Assembly (NCBI RefSeq): GCF_000426045.1
Contig: NZ_KE384490.1
Location: 662,241 to 726,240 of the forward strand
Source of the DNA: Marmoricola sp. URHB0036
Lineage (GTDB): Bacteria > Actinomycetota > Actinomycetes > Propionibacteriales > Nocardioidaceae
Direction: 5' to 3'
DNA length: 64,000 nt
Shown here: in pieces, positions 9,444 to 18,370 of the stretch
Layout: every line of letters starts with the position of its first letter
How positions within the stretch are numbered: the first letter of the stretch is position 1
Position numbers and translations under genes: made by a program
The notes under the pieces: model-generated
What the model saw: only the letters and a program-made list of their open reading frames with translations
What the model was told of the DNA's origin: nothing
The model's database searches: none

Positions 9444-10239
9444 CCGCCTGCGCCGCCGCAAGCACGACGAGATCACCGAGGCGGAGAGCCAGGCGCCGCC
9501 GCCCTCCACCGGCCCCGACGAGGAGACGGTGCGGATCGCCCGCAAGGACTTCCGCCGCCGGCGCAACGCCGGTCGCTGGCGCAAGCTGCGGCTCGCCCTG
9601 CTGGCGCTGCTCGTCGTCGGTGCCGTTGCGGCCTCGGTGTGGGTCGTCTTCTTCTCCAGCCTCGTGACGGCCGAGGACGTCTCCGTGACGGGCACCACGA
9701 CACTGGGTGACGGTCGCATCGAGCGCGCGGCCGACGTACCCACCGGCACGCCGCTGGCTCGCCTGGACCTGGACGCGATCCGCAAACGGGTGGAGGACAT
9801 CGCGAGCGTGCGGGATGCCGAGGTCTCGCGCAGCTGGCCGCACACCGTGCACATCGACGTCACCGAGCGCACCCCGATCGCGGTGATCAACCAGGGCAAC
9901 GGGCTGCAGGCGCTCGACGACCAGGGCGTGCTCTTCGGCCACTACGCCGCCCGGCCCAAGCGGCTGCCGCTGGTGATCGCGCCCCCCGACACGGCCGACG
10001 AGGCCCTCGTCGAGGGCGGCCGCGTGATCGGCTCGCTGCCCGCCGGCATCGCCTCCCGGGTCGACACCGTCGAGGTCTCCAGCGTCGACAAGATCCAGCT
10101 GGTGCTGGGCAACGGCCGTCGCGTGCTCTGGGGGAGCTCCGACGACTCCGGCCAGAAGGCCGAGGTGCTCGCCGTACTCCTGCGTCGGCCGGGCCAGCAG
10201 ATCGACGTCTCCGTCCCCGCCCGCCCGACCACGCGCTGA
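9430..10239 (+). CDS. ftsQ: FtsQ, divisome membrane protein with POTRA domain
   Basis: FtsQ is a single-pass division protein that links FtsB/FtsL to the divisome. The 269-residue protein has a charged cytoplasmic N-terminus of about 50 residues, one membrane segment near residues 54-78, then the POTRA domain (VSVTGTTTLGDGRIERAA) and the FtsQ/DivIB domain with DAEVSRSWPHTVHIDVTERTP. ATG at 9430 or 9436 are both possible. It is the last gene before a 479-bp intergenic stretch. Confidence 0.9.
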   Translation: MSMRDRLRRRKHDEITEAESQAPPPSTGPDEETVRIARKDFRRRRNAGRWRKLRLALLALLVVGAVAASVWVVFFSSLVTAEDVSVTGTTTLGDGRIERAADVPTGTPLARLDLDAIRKRVEDIASVRDAEVSRSWPHTVHIDVTERTPIAVINQGNGLQALDDQGVLFGHYAARPKRLPLVIAPPDTADEALVEGGRVIGSLPAGIASRVDTVEVSSVDKIQLVLGNGRRVLWGSSDDSGQKAEVLAVLLRRPGQQIDVSVPARPTTR

Positions 10240-10252
10240 CCTCCCCGGCCGC

Positions 10253-10295
10253 GACATTCCGGGCCGCTGACATTCCGGGCCGCTGACATTCCGGG
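10253..10295. repeat. 16-bp tandem repeat, about 2.7 copies
   Basis: The unit GACATTCCGGGCCGCT occurs at 10253-10268 and 10269-10284, then 11 bases of a third copy. It lies 13 bp after the ftsQ stop and just before the palindromic element at 10352. No function is apparent. Slipped-strand copy-number variation between strains would be expected. Confidence 0.85.
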
Positions 10296-10351
10296 CGGGG
10301 CTGGCAGGCGAACCCGGGGGCTGGCAGCCCTTGTTCTGCCCGCCAGCCCGG

Positions 10352-10486
10352 GGTTTCCCCGGACGTCCGGGGAAACCAAGCCCCCACCACCCGCGGACGA
10401 AACGGACGCGCCGGAGGGGCAGTACTGAAGGCGGAGGGGCGAAGTATCGGCCTCCCGGGTGCAGTTTCCCCGGGCGCCCGGGGAAT
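10352..10486. repeat. palindromic intergenic element, copy A (ftsQ-ftsZ)
   Basis: A perfect 26-bp palindrome (10352-10377, arms GGTTTCCCCGGAC) and a perfect 20-bp palindrome (10466-10485, arms TTCCCCGGGC) flank about 88 bp. The flanked part holds two copies of GGAGGGGC (10413 and 10433). From 10433 to 10485 it aligns without gaps to 46049-46101 of copy B: GGAGGGGCGAA, then 18 bases, then CAGTTT and a CCGGGCGCCCGG-centred palindrome. It may act as a transcription terminator for the mur genes, as a REP-like repeat, or both. Confidence 0.7.
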
Positions 10487-10574
10487 CCGTCCGGCCCAGC
10501 CGACCGCCGAGATTTTTCTTTTCTCGCGCCACCGCCCGCGTGTTGCCCGGGTACGCCGGGACGGTTCTCCTACC

Positions 10575-10626
10575 TTGAGTACACAACCTCAGGTTGACAT
10601 AACGTTAACCCTCTACTTCAGGGTTA
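10575..10626 (+). promoter_or_regulatory. putative ftsZ promoter with overlapping dyad
   Basis: TTGAGT (10575-10580) and CATAAC (10598-10603) are separated by 17 bp and resemble a housekeeping sigma promoter. A second TTGACA sits at 10594. Just downstream, TAACCCT and AGGGTTA (10606-10612 and 10620-10626) form a 7-bp dyad with a 7-nt spacer, which could be an operator or an early mRNA hairpin. The region is clearly lower in GC than its surroundings. A start near 10610 would give a leader of about 110 nt. Confidence 0.5.
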
Positions 10627-10718
10627 GGGTTCACGGTCAGCCGGAGGACTTCCCCAGGAACATCCGAGAGCTCGTCCGGCAGCAGGGCCGGGTGGCACGC
10701 AACATGAGAGGCACCGCC

Positions 10719-11921
10719 GTGGCAGCACCCCAGAACTACCTGGCCGTGATCAAGGTCGTGGGTATTGGTGGAGGTGGAGTCAACGCCGTCAACCGGATGA
10801 TCGAGGTCGGGCTGAAGGGCGTCGAGTTCATCGCCATCAACACGGACGCACAGGCCCTGTTGATGAGTGACGCCGACGTCAAGCTCGACATCGGCCGCGA
10901 GCTCACCCGTGGGCTCGGCGCCGGAGCGAACCCCGACGTGGGTGCGCAGGCCGCCGAGGACCACTCCGAGGAGATCGAAGAGGTGCTCAAGGGCGCCGAC
11001 ATGGTCTTCGTCACCGCCGGCGAGGGCGGTGGCACCGGCACCGGTGGCGCCCCGGTCGTCGCCAAGATCGCCCGCTCGCTCGGCGCGCTCACCATCGGTG
11101 TGGTGACCCGGCCGTTCGCCTTCGAGGGTCGCCGTCGGGCCACCTCGGCGGAGGAGGGCATCGCCAGCCTGCGCGAAGAGGTCGACACCCTCATCGTGAT
11201 CCCCAACGACAAGCTGCTGATGATCTCCGATCGCAACGTCAGCATGCTCGACGCCTTCAAGCAGGCCGACCAGGTCCTGCTGCAGGGTGTCTCCGGCATC
11301 ACCGACCTGATCACCACCCCGGGCCTGATCAACCTCGACTTCGCCGACGTCAAGTCGGTGATGTCCAACGCCGGCTCCGCCCTGATGGGCATCGGCTCGG
11401 CGCGCGGCGAGAACCGCGCCGTCGAGGCGGCCGAGCTGGCGGTCTCCAGCCCGCTGCTCGAGGAGTCGATCGACGGTGCCCAGGGTGTGCTGCTCTCGAT
11501 CGCCGGTGGTTCCGACCTCGGCTTGTTCGAGATCAACGAGGCAGCCGCGATGGTGTCGGAGGCGGTGCACGCCGACGCCAACATCATCTTCGGCGCGACC
11601 ATCGACGACGCGCTCGGTGACGAGGTCCGTGTCACGGTGATCGCCGCCGGGTTCGAGGGTGGCCGGCCCAAGCGTCGTGACGAGGGCCAGGGCCTGCGCC
11701 CGCGTCCCGCCCAGACGCAGAAGCCGCAGAGCCAGGAGGAGACCCGGGCGGCCGCCCGGGCCCTGGCCGAGCAGCGCAAGGCGCCCGAGCAGCAGACGGC
11801 CCCGCGCCGCGAGCCGGTCACGGTCGGCGCCCAGCAGGGGAGCTCGCAGCCGCCCGCCCCGCAGCGCTCGGCGCCGACCTTCAGCGACGACGAGCTGGAT
11901 GTCCCCGACTTCCTGAAGTAG
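10719..11921 (+). CDS. ftsZ: FtsZ, tubulin-like division GTPase
   Basis: FtsZ polymerises into the Z-ring. The 400-residue protein has [16 protein letters not shown] at the N-terminus, the tubulin signature [12 protein letters not shown], the T7 loop with [11 protein letters not shown], a Pro/Gln-rich linker and the conserved C-terminal tail [11 protein letters not shown] that binds SepF. The GTG at 10719 is preferred over the upstream in-frame ATG at 10704: it gives the usual actinobacterial start [12 protein letters not shown] and has GAGAGG seven bases upstream. No ftsA is present, as is normal in actinobacteria. Confidence 0.97.
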   Translation: MAAPQNYLAVIKVVGIGGGGVNAVNRMIEVGLKGVEFIAINTDAQALLMSDADVKLDIGRELTRGLGAGANPDVGAQAAEDHSEEIEEVLKGADMVFVTAGEGGGTGTGGAPVVAKIARSLGALTIGVVTRPFAFEGRRRATSAEEGIASLREEVDTLIVIPNDKLLMISDRNVSMLDAFKQADQVLLQGVSGITDLITTPGLINLDFADVKSVMSNAGSALMGIGSARGENRAVEAAELAVSSPLLEESIDGAQGVLLSIAGGSDLGLFEINEAAAMVSEAVHADANIIFGATIDDALGDEVRVTVIAAGFEGGRPKRRDEGQGLRPRPAQTQKPQSQEETRAAARALAEQRKAPEQQTAPRREPVTVGAQQGSSQPPAPQRSAPTFSDDELDVPDFLK

Positions 11922-11937
11922 GGGCACCAGACCGAGA

Positions 11938-12645
11938 TTGTTCGCTCATCGCAGCAGCACCGGCCCCGTCGACCTGGCGTTCACCGACAGGTACGACGGG
12001 GTCAGTGCTGTGCCCTTCGACTCGCTCAACCTGGCCCTGGTCGGTGACGACGACCCCGAGGCCGTACGCCGCAACGTCGCGCTGCTGCTCGACGAGTTCG
12101 CCCCTGGCGCGACGCTGGCCGACATGCAGCAGGTGCACGGGCACACCGTGGTCGAGGCCGGTGGACCGCGCGAGCAGTGCGACGCCCTGGTCACCGATCG
12201 CGCCGACCTCGTGCTGATGGTCCGGGTCGCCGACTGCGTGCCGGTGCTGCTGGCCGACCCGGCAGCCGGCGTGGTCGGGGCCGCGCACGCCGGCCGACAA
12301 GGACTGGTCGAAGACGTCGTCGGCGCCTGCGTGGCCCGGATGCGAGACCTCGGCGCCTCGACCATCCAGGCCTGGGTCGGGCCGCACATCTGTGGGTCCT
12401 GCTACGAGGTGCCCGCGGCGATGCAGCAGGAGGTGGCCGGTCGCGAGCCGGCCTCCCTGGCGACGACGTCGTGGGGCACCCCGGCCCTCGACATCGGTGC
12501 CGGTGTGCGTGCCCAGCTCGAGCGCGTGGGGGTCACCGTGACCGACGTGTCGCGCTGCACGCGGGAGTCGCCGGACCTCTACTCGCACCGCCGCGACGGG
12601 GCGGGTGCCGGCCGGCTGGCCGGGGTGATCAGGATGAGGCCATGA
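11938..12645 (+). CDS. pgeF: PgeF/YfiH-type multicopper-like purine nucleoside phosphorylase
   Basis: This family (PgeF, YlmD, LACC1) was long called polyphenol oxidase or laccase domain. It has purine nucleoside phosphorylase/adenosine deaminase activity and can edit peptidoglycan precursors. The 235-residue protein keeps the zinc site: the His in QQVHGH, the Cys in RVADCVPVLL and the His in AAHAGRQG, plus GPHICGSCYEV. The start is taken as TTG at 11938 because no better codon precedes the conserved N-terminus. Placement straight after ftsZ is conserved in actinobacteria. Confidence 0.88.
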   Translation: MFAHRSSTGPVDLAFTDRYDGVSAVPFDSLNLALVGDDDPEAVRRNVALLLDEFAPGATLADMQQVHGHTVVEAGGPREQCDALVTDRADLVLMVRVADCVPVLLADPAAGVVGAAHAGRQGLVEDVVGACVARMRDLGASTIQAWVGPHICGSCYEVPAAMQQEVAGREPASLATTSWGTPALDIGAGVRAQLERVGVTVTDVSRCTRESPDLYSHRRDGAGAGRLAGVIRMRP

Positions 12646-13340
12646 CCCGACACGACGAGATCGCACAAGGGCTGGCGGCTGTCCGCGAGCGGATCGACGT
12701 GGCGTGCGCGGCCGCGGACCGGAGTCCCGACGAGATCACGCTGGTCGTGGTGACCAAGTTCTTCCCCGCCTCCGACGTACGCCTGCTGGCCGACCTCGGC
12801 GTCCGTGACGTCGGGGAGAACCGTCACCAGGAGGCCGTCGAGAAGGCCGCGGAGTGCTCCGACCTCGACGTGCGCTGGCACTTCATCGGCGGGCTGCAGA
12901 GCAACAAGGCAGCCGCCGTCACGACGTACGCCGACGTCGTGCACTCGGTCGACCGGGCCAAGCTGGTGGGCGGCCTGAGCCGTGGCGCCCAGGAGCGCGG
13001 ACGCCTGCTCGACTGCCTCGTCCAGGTCAGCCTCGACCCCCCTGGGGCGGAGGGTCGGTCCGGCTGCGACCCCGACGACGTGCCCGCCCTGGTGGCGCGC
13101 CTCCAGGAGGCCGAGGGCCTCCAATTGCGCGGTGTCATGGGGGTTGCGCCGCTCGGCGGGGACCCCGGCGAGGCGTTCGAGAAGCTGGCCGCGATCGCCG
13201 CCGACGTACGCGCCCAGGAGCCCGGGGCGACCTGGGTCTCGGCCGGGATGAGTGGCGACCTCGAAGATGCCGTACGTCACGGTGCGACACACCTGCGGAT
13301 CGGCTCGGCGGTCCTCGGTCCGAGGCCGGTCGTCAAGTAA
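12642..13340 (+). CDS. YggS-family PLP homeostasis protein
   Basis: YggS/PLPBP proteins bind pyridoxal 5'-phosphate and buffer vitamin B6 and amino-acid pools; no enzyme reaction is established. The 232-residue protein has the PLP lysine in LVVVTKFFPASDV, then DVGENRHQE, WHFIGGLQSNKA and the C-terminal phosphate-binding region VSAGMSGDLEDAVRHGATHLRIGSA. The ATG overlaps the pgeF stop, so the two are probably translated together before sepF. Confidence 0.92.
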   Translation: MTRHDEIAQGLAAVRERIDVACAAADRSPDEITLVVVTKFFPASDVRLLADLGVRDVGENRHQEAVEKAAECSDLDVRWHFIGGLQSNKAAAVTTYADVVHSVDRAKLVGGLSRGAQERGRLLDCLVQVSLDPPGAEGRSGCDPDDVPALVARLQEAEGLQLRGVMGVAPLGGDPGEAFEKLAAIAADVRAQEPGATWVSAGMSGDLEDAVRHGATHLRIGSAVLGPRPVVK

Positions 13341-13421
13341 TGTCCGAAGCGCCGTATCCGTTGGCACGCGGCGCACGGATCGGGTCCCACCAAGCGTCAC
13401 GAGAGCAGAGGAATTCACGAC

Positions 13422-13904
13422 ATGAGCGCGATGCGGAAGATGGGCGTCTACCTCGGCCTGCTCGAGGACGCCGAGGGCGACTACGCCGACACCGAGTTCG
13501 ACGAGCCCCCTCGCCGCACCGAGCCGCGCGCCGAGCAGGAGCCCGCTCGTCCGGTCGCCAACCTCGCCGAGCGCCGCCGCCCCGCGCGTGAGCCGCAGGG
13601 CCGCCCCACCACCACCGTGGCGCCCATGTCGCGCATCACCACGCTGCACCCCCGCACCTACAACGAGGCCCGGGTGATCGGCGAGAACTTCCGCGACGGC
13701 GTGCCCGTGATCATGAACCTCTCGGAGATGGACGACACCGACGCCAAGCGCCTCGTCGACTTCGCCGCCGGCCTGGTCTTCTCGGTGCGCGGCACCATCG
13801 AGCGCGTCACCAACAAGGTCTTCCTGCTCTCGCCGCCCAACGTCTCGGTGGCCGCGGAGGACAAGCAGCGGATCGCCGAGGGCGGCTTCTTCAACCAGAG
13901 CTGA
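13422..13904 (+). CDS. sepF: SepF, membrane anchor of the Z-ring
   Basis: SepF binds the FtsZ tail and the membrane and replaces FtsA in actinobacteria. The 160-residue protein starts with an amphipathic membrane-binding helix ([13 protein letters not shown]), then a disordered Pro/Arg/Glu-rich linker to about residue 65, and the SepF core with [40 protein letters not shown] and the terminal [14 protein letters not shown] lies upstream of ATG 13422; a second ATG follows at 13431. Confidence 0.94.
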   Translation: MSAMRKMGVYLGLLEDAEGDYADTEFDEPPRRTEPRAEQEPARPVANLAERRRPAREPQGRPTTTVAPMSRITTLHPRTYNEARVIGENFRDGVPVIMNLSEMDDTDAKRLVDFAAGLVFSVRGTIERVTNKVFLLSPPNVSVAAEDKQRIAEGGFFNQS

Positions 13905-13947
13905 CCCGCAGGGTCCCTGGTTCCCAACCACCTTCTAGGCTCGCCAC

Positions 13948-14238
13948 GTGGCAATCATCGGCGGGATCATCGAACTGGTCCTCAGCGCGTTCATCGTGCT
14001 GCTCTTCGTGCGCCTGATCGTCGACTGGATCCAGATCTTCGCCCGGGCGTGGACACCTCGTGGTCCGGTGCTGGTGGTGCTCGAGGGCGTCTACTCGGCC
14101 ACCGACCCGCCGGTGAAGGCGCTGCGCCGCATCATCCCGCCGCTGCGGCTCGGGGGCGTGGCGATCGACCTGAGCTTCGTCGCACTGCTGCTGATCTGCT
14201 ACATCTTGCTCAAGCTCAACCGCGCGCTCCTGTTCTAG
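13948..14238 (+). CDS. YggT-family membrane protein
   Basis: This is a 96-residue protein with two hydrophobic segments (about residues 3-25 and 73-92) and the family motif VRLIVDW. YggT proteins have no settled biochemical role but sit between sepF and divIVA in many Gram-positive division clusters. TAGGCT at 13936-13941 ends six bases before the GTG, so the transcript may be leaderless. Confidence 0.85.
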   Translation: MAIIGGIIELVLSAFIVLLFVRLIVDWIQIFARAWTPRGPVLVVLEGVYSATDPPVKALRRIIPPLRLGGVAIDLSFVALLLICYILLKLNRALLF

Positions 14239-14353
14239 CGCGTCCGGCGGCGGTCCGGTCCTGGACCTCTGGCTCCGGGCACAGGCGCGCGACCCGGTAC
14301 TGTTCCTGCGCACAGCAGACGCAACCGCAACGAGTTCAAGGATTGGTGAGGTC

Positions 14354-15112
14354 ATGCCGCTGACGCCCGAGGACGTGAGCAACAAGCGCTTTACGCCGGT
14401 GCGGCTCCGCGAGGGCTACGACATGGGCGAGGTCGACCAGTTCCTCGACGAGGTCGAGGCGGAGCTGGAGCGACTGCTCAAGGAGAACGACGACCTTCGT
14501 TCGAAGCTCACCGCGGCCGCGGACGGTGCCCCTGTCACGGTGCCGGCACCGGTCGAGAAGCCCGCCGAGAAGCCGGCCGAGACCCCGGTCGAGGACGAGA
14601 AGCCCGCCGAGCCCGAGAAGCCTGCGGCGCCCACCGAGCAGATCAAGGTGACCACCGCGGCCGAGGCGTCGTCGGCCGCGACCCGTCTGCTCGAGCTCGC
14701 CACCCGCAACGCCGACGAGGTCGTCGCCGAGGCGCGTGAGGACGCCGAGAAGATCGTCACCGAGGCCCGTGCCGCGGCGCAGAAGCTGGAGACGGAGACC
14801 AAGGAGAACACCGACAAGCTCGAGCAGGAGGCCCGTGCCCGCGCGCAGAGCCTGGACAGCGAGACCGAGACCCGTCGCCGCGACCTGCTCGGCGAGATGG
14901 AGCGCGAGAAGAGCCGCCTCGACGGCGAGATCGAGAACCTGCGCTCCTTCGAGCGTGAGTACCGCAGCCGCCTGAAGAGCTACTTCACCCAGCAGCTGCA
15001 GGCGCTCGACGGCAACGGCGAGGGCGGCGACCTCCCGGTCCCCGCCGACGACTCGCCCGACGAGGGCCAGCACGCCGAGCACGGCGACGGAGACCAGCAC
15101 CAGCAGGGTTGA
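14354..15112 (+). CDS. divIVA: DivIVA/Wag31 polar growth scaffold
   Basis: DivIVA marks curved membrane at poles and septa and directs polar wall growth in actinobacteria. The 252-residue protein has the N-terminal lipid-binding domain (PEDVSNKRFTPVRLREGYDMGEVDQFLDEV is its hallmark, residues 5-34), a Pro/Glu/Lys-rich linker (about 55-98), and a long coiled coil from about 105 to 215 rich in Ala, Glu and Arg. The tail is acidic and His/Gln-rich. GGTGAGGT precedes the ATG. A TACTGT at 14298 may be its -10 box. It faces ileS across a shared terminator. Confidence 0.93.
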   Translation: MPLTPEDVSNKRFTPVRLREGYDMGEVDQFLDEVEAELERLLKENDDLRSKLTAAADGAPVTVPAPVEKPAEKPAETPVEDEKPAEPEKPAAPTEQIKVTTAAEASSAATRLLELATRNADEVVAEAREDAEKIVTEARAAAQKLETETKENTDKLEQEARARAQSLDSETETRRRDLLGEMEREKSRLDGEIENLRSFEREYRSRLKSYFTQQLQALDGNGEGGDLPVPADDSPDEGQHAEHGDGDQHQQG

Positions 15113-15125
15113 TCGGCTGGCAACT

Positions 15126-15163
15126 TCATACGTCCTGGTCGTGATGGCGACCAGGACGTATGA
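15126..15163. terminator. bidirectional terminator between divIVA and ileS
   Basis: A perfect 16-bp inverted repeat (left arm TCATACGTCCTGGTCG at 15126-15141, six-base loop TGATGG, right arm 15148-15163) lies between the convergent divIVA and ileS stops. It has no strong T tract, which is usual for high-GC actinobacterial terminators. Confidence 0.85.
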
Positions 15164-15175
15164 CGTTGTGGCGCC

Positions 15176-18100
15176 CTAGATCCGGTACACGGTGAAGGCG
15201 AGTCCGAGGGCCGGGTCGGACTGCTCCAGGCCGTCGGCGGTGTCAGCCTCGGCGATCGTCGAGGCCAGCACCTCACGGGCGATCAGCTCGCGGTGCTCCT
15301 CGATCGCCTCGCGCGTCTCGACCGAGCCCGCCTGGTCCAGCACGTGCCAGCTGAGCGCGATCCGGTCGGAGACCTCGAAGCCACCGGTCTTGCGGGCCTC
15401 CTGGATCATCCGCACCACCTCGCGCGCGACACCGGCGCGGCGCAGCTCGGGGGTCAGCTCGAGGTCGAGGGCGACGGTCTCGCCCTGCTCGTTGACCACC
15501 GACCAGCCTTCGCGCGGGCGCTCGGAGATGATCACCTCGTCGGTCAGCACCTCGACCGGCTCGCCGTCGAGGTCGACGCTCGCCCTGCCGTCCGACTTCA
15601 GGGCGTCGGCGAGGGCCCCGGCATCGGCAGCAGCGATCGCGGCCGCGACCCGCGGCGTGTCCTTGGCGAAGCGCTTGCCGAGAGCCCGGAAGTTGCCCTT
15701 GGCGGTGTGGTCGACCAGGTCCGCACCGGCGGAGGAGAGCGGTTCGATGGCGGCGACGTTGAGCTCGTCGGCCACCTCCTGGCGCAGCTCCTCCGAGAGC
15801 CGGTCGTACGCCGACGTGGCCACCAGCGCCCGCCGCAGGGGCTGACGCGTCTTCACCTTGGCCTCGGCCCGAGCCGCCCGGCCGAGCTCGACCAGCCGAC
15901 GGACGAGCTTCACCTGGGCGGCCAGGTCATCGTTCACGAGGCTGCCGTCGACCCGCGGCCAGCTGGCCAGGTGGACCGACTCGGGCAGCTCCTCGGAGGT
16001 GCTAGCGAACAGGTCGCGCCACACCCGCTCGGTGATGAACGGGGTCAGCGGCGCGAGGGTCAGGGTCACGACGTACAGGCACTCGTGCAGGGTCGCGAGC
16101 GCGGCCGCGTCGCCGGCCCAGAAGCGACGCCGCGAACGGCGGACGTACCAGTTGGACAGGTCGTCGACGTACGCCGAGAGCAGTGACCCGGCTCGCTGGG
16201 TGTCGAAGGACTCGAGCGCCTCGGTGACCGCCTGCGCGAGCCGGTGTGCCTCGGAGAGCGCCCACCGGTCCAGGGCCGGGCGGTCGGCCAGGTCGGGTGC
16301 CGGATCACCCGGGCTCCAGTCGGAGGCCCGCGCGTAGAGCACCTGGAAGGCGACCGTGTTCCAGTAGGTCAGCAGCACCTTGCGGACGGTCTCCTGGATG
16401 GTCGTGTGCCCCACCCGACGGGCGGCCCAGGGCGACCCACCTGCGGCCATGAACCAGCGCACCGCGTCGGCGCCGTGCTCGTCCATCAGCGGGATCGGCT
16501 CGAGGATGTTGCCGAGGTGCTTGGACATCTTGCGCCCGTCCTCGGCCAGGATGTGGCCGAGGCAGAGCACGTTGAGGTAGGACGACTGGTCGAAGACCAA
16601 CGTCCCCACCGCCATCAGCGTGTAGAACCACCCACGGGTCTGGTCGATGGCCTCGCAGATGAAGTCGGCCGGGTAGGCCTGTTCCAACCGCTCGGCCGAG
16701 CCCTCGACGTGCGGGTAGCCCCACTGCGCGAACGGCATCGAGCCGGAGTCGAACCAGGCGTCGATCACCTCCGGCACCCGACGCGCCTGCTCGCCGCAAG
16801 TCGGGCACGCGAAGGTGATGTCGTCGACGAAGGGCCGGTGCGGGTCGAGACCGGACTGGTCGGTGCCGGTGAGCTCGCTCAGCTCGGCCAGGGATCCCAC
16901 GCAGACCTGGTGGTCCTCGTCGCAGCGCCAGATCGGCAGCGGCGTACCCCAGTAGCGGCTGCGGGAGAGGGCCCAGTCGATGTTGTTGTCCAGCCAGTCG
17001 CCGTAGCGCCCGTGCTTGATCGTCCCGGGGTACCAGTTGGTGTTCTCGTTCTCCCGCAGCAGGGCGTCCTTGATCTGGGTGGTGCGGACGTACCACGACG
17101 GCTGGGCGTAGTAGATGAGCGCGGTGTGGCAGCGCCAGCAGTGCGGGTAGCTGTGCTCGTAGGGCACGTGCCGGAAGAGCGCGCCCCGCTCGGTGAGGTC
17201 CTCGACGAGGTCGGTGTTGGCGTGCCGGAAGAACTGCCCACCGACCAGCGGTACGTCGACCTCGAAGTGGCCGGTGCGGTCGATCGGGTTGACCATCGCG
17301 ACGCCGTTGCGCCGGCAGGACAGGAAGTCGTCCTCGCCGAAGGCGGGGGACTGGTGCACGAGACCGGTGCCGTCCTCCGCGGTGACGTAGTCCTCGTTGA
17401 CCACGAAGTGCGCGTCGGGCAGGTCCCGGTCATCGGTGCGGGCCGGCCAGTCGACCAGCTCGAAGGGCCGCTGGTAGGTCCACCCGACCATGTCGGCGCC
17501 GCTGAACCGGTCCCCGACCGTCCAGCCGCTCTGCCCATCAGAAGGGGCGAGCGCCTTCTCGACGAGCGACTCCGCCACGACCAGCGTTTCCTCGCCGTTG
17601 CTGGCGGTCACGTAGGTCATCTCGGGGTGAGCGGCGACGAGCGCGTTGGAGACCAGCGTCCACGGTGTCGTCGTCCAGATCAGCAGCGAGGCCTGTCCGG
17701 CGTACGGGCCGGAGGTCAGCGGGAACCGCACGTAGACCGACGGGTCGGTCACGGTCTCGTAGCCCTGCGCGAGCTCGTGGTCGGAGAGGGTCGTCCCGTC
17801 GCGGGGGCAGTACGGCGCGACGCGGAAGTCCTCCTGCAGCAGTCCCTTGCCGTGGATCTGCTTCAGCGCCCACCAGACCGACTCGACGTACTCCGGGTCC
17901 ATGGTGCGGTAGGGCTGGCGCATGTCGATCCAGCAGCCCATGCGGTCGGTCATCTCTTCCCAGAGGTCGACGTGGCGGAGCACCGACTCGCGGCAGCGGG
18001 CGTTGAACTCCGCGATCCCGAAGGCCTCGATGTCGGCCTTGCCGGAGAAGCCGAGCTCCTTCTCGACGGCGAGCTCGACCGGCAGGCCGTGGCAGTCCCA

Positions 18101-18370
18101 GCCCCCCTTGCGGTTGACCTGGTAGCCCTGCATCGTCCGGAACCGCGGGAAGACGTCCTTGAAGGTGCGCGACTCGATGTGGTGCGTCCCCGGCCGACCG
18201 TTGGCGGTGGGCGGACCCTCGTAGAACGTCCAGGTGCCAGGAGAATCGGGGGCGCCGGCGTTGCGCGCGACCGACTTCTCGAAGATCTGGCGCTCACGCC
18301 AGAAGGCGAGCACGTCGCGCTCGAGTGCGGGGAGGTCCACCTGAGGGGGGACAGGGAGGTAGCTGGTCAC
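15176..18370 (-). CDS. ileS: isoleucyl-tRNA synthetase, type 2, with altered HIGH motif
   Basis: IleRS charges tRNA-Ile and edits valine. The 1064-residue protein has the class I catalytic core, a CP1 editing domain, KMSKH as the KMSKS loop, and an anticodon-binding C-terminal part. The first signature, normally HxGH, reads G61-T62-H63-H64 (GTHH). This swapped GxHH form is known from some type-2 IleRS enzymes with extreme mupirocin resistance. GTG at 18370 (protein start TSYLPVPPQVDL) is chosen because AAGGA lies just upstream and is part of the T-box leader. The longer open frame upstream would read through the leader. Confidence 0.95.
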   Translation of the reverse strand: MTSYLPVPPQVDLPALERDVLAFWRERQIFEKSVARNAGAPDSPGTWTFYEGPPTANGRPGTHHIESRTFKDVFPRFRTMQGYQVNRKGGWDCHGLPVELAVEKELGFSGKADIEAFGIAEFNARCRESVLRHVDLWEEMTDRMGCWIDMRQPYRTMDPEYVESVWWALKQIHGKGLLQEDFRVAPYCPRDGTTLSDHELAQGYETVTDPSVYVRFPLTSGPYAGQASLLIWTTTPWTLVSNALVAAHPEMTYVTASNGEETLVVAESLVEKALAPSDGQSGWTVGDRFSGADMVGWTYQRPFELVDWPARTDDRDLPDAHFVVNEDYVTAEDGTGLVHQSPAFGEDDFLSCRRNGVAMVNPIDRTGHFEVDVPLVGGQFFRHANTDLVEDLTERGALFRHVPYEHSYPHCWRCHTALIYYAQPSWYVRTTQIKDALLRENENTNWYPGTIKHGRYGDWLDNNIDWALSRSRYWGTPLPIWRCDEDHQVCVGSLAELSELTGTDQSGLDPHRPFVDDITFACPTCGEQARRVPEVIDAWFDSGSMPFAQWGYPHVEGSAERLEQAYPADFICEAIDQTRGWFYTLMAVGTLVFDQSSYLNVLCLGHILAEDGRKMSKHLGNILEPIPLMDEHGADAVRWFMAAGGSPWAARRVGHTTIQETVRKVLLTYWNTVAFQVLYARASDWSPGDPAPDLADRPALDRWALSEAHRLAQAVTEALESFDTQRAGSLLSAYVDDLSNWYVRRSRRRFWAGDAAALATLHECLYVVTLTLAPLTPFITERVWRDLFASTSEELPESVHLASWPRVDGSLVNDDLAAQVKLVRRLVELGRAARAEAKVKTRQPLRRALVATSAYDRLSEELRQEVADELNVAAIEPLSSAGADLVDHTAKGNFRALGKRFAKDTPRVAAAIAAADAGALADALKSDGRASVDLDGEPVEVLTDEVIISERPREGWSVVNEQGETVALDLELTPELRRAGVAREVVRMIQEARKTGGFEVSDRIALSWHVLDQAGSVETREAIEEHRELIAREVLASTIAEADTADGLEQSDPALGLAFTVYRI

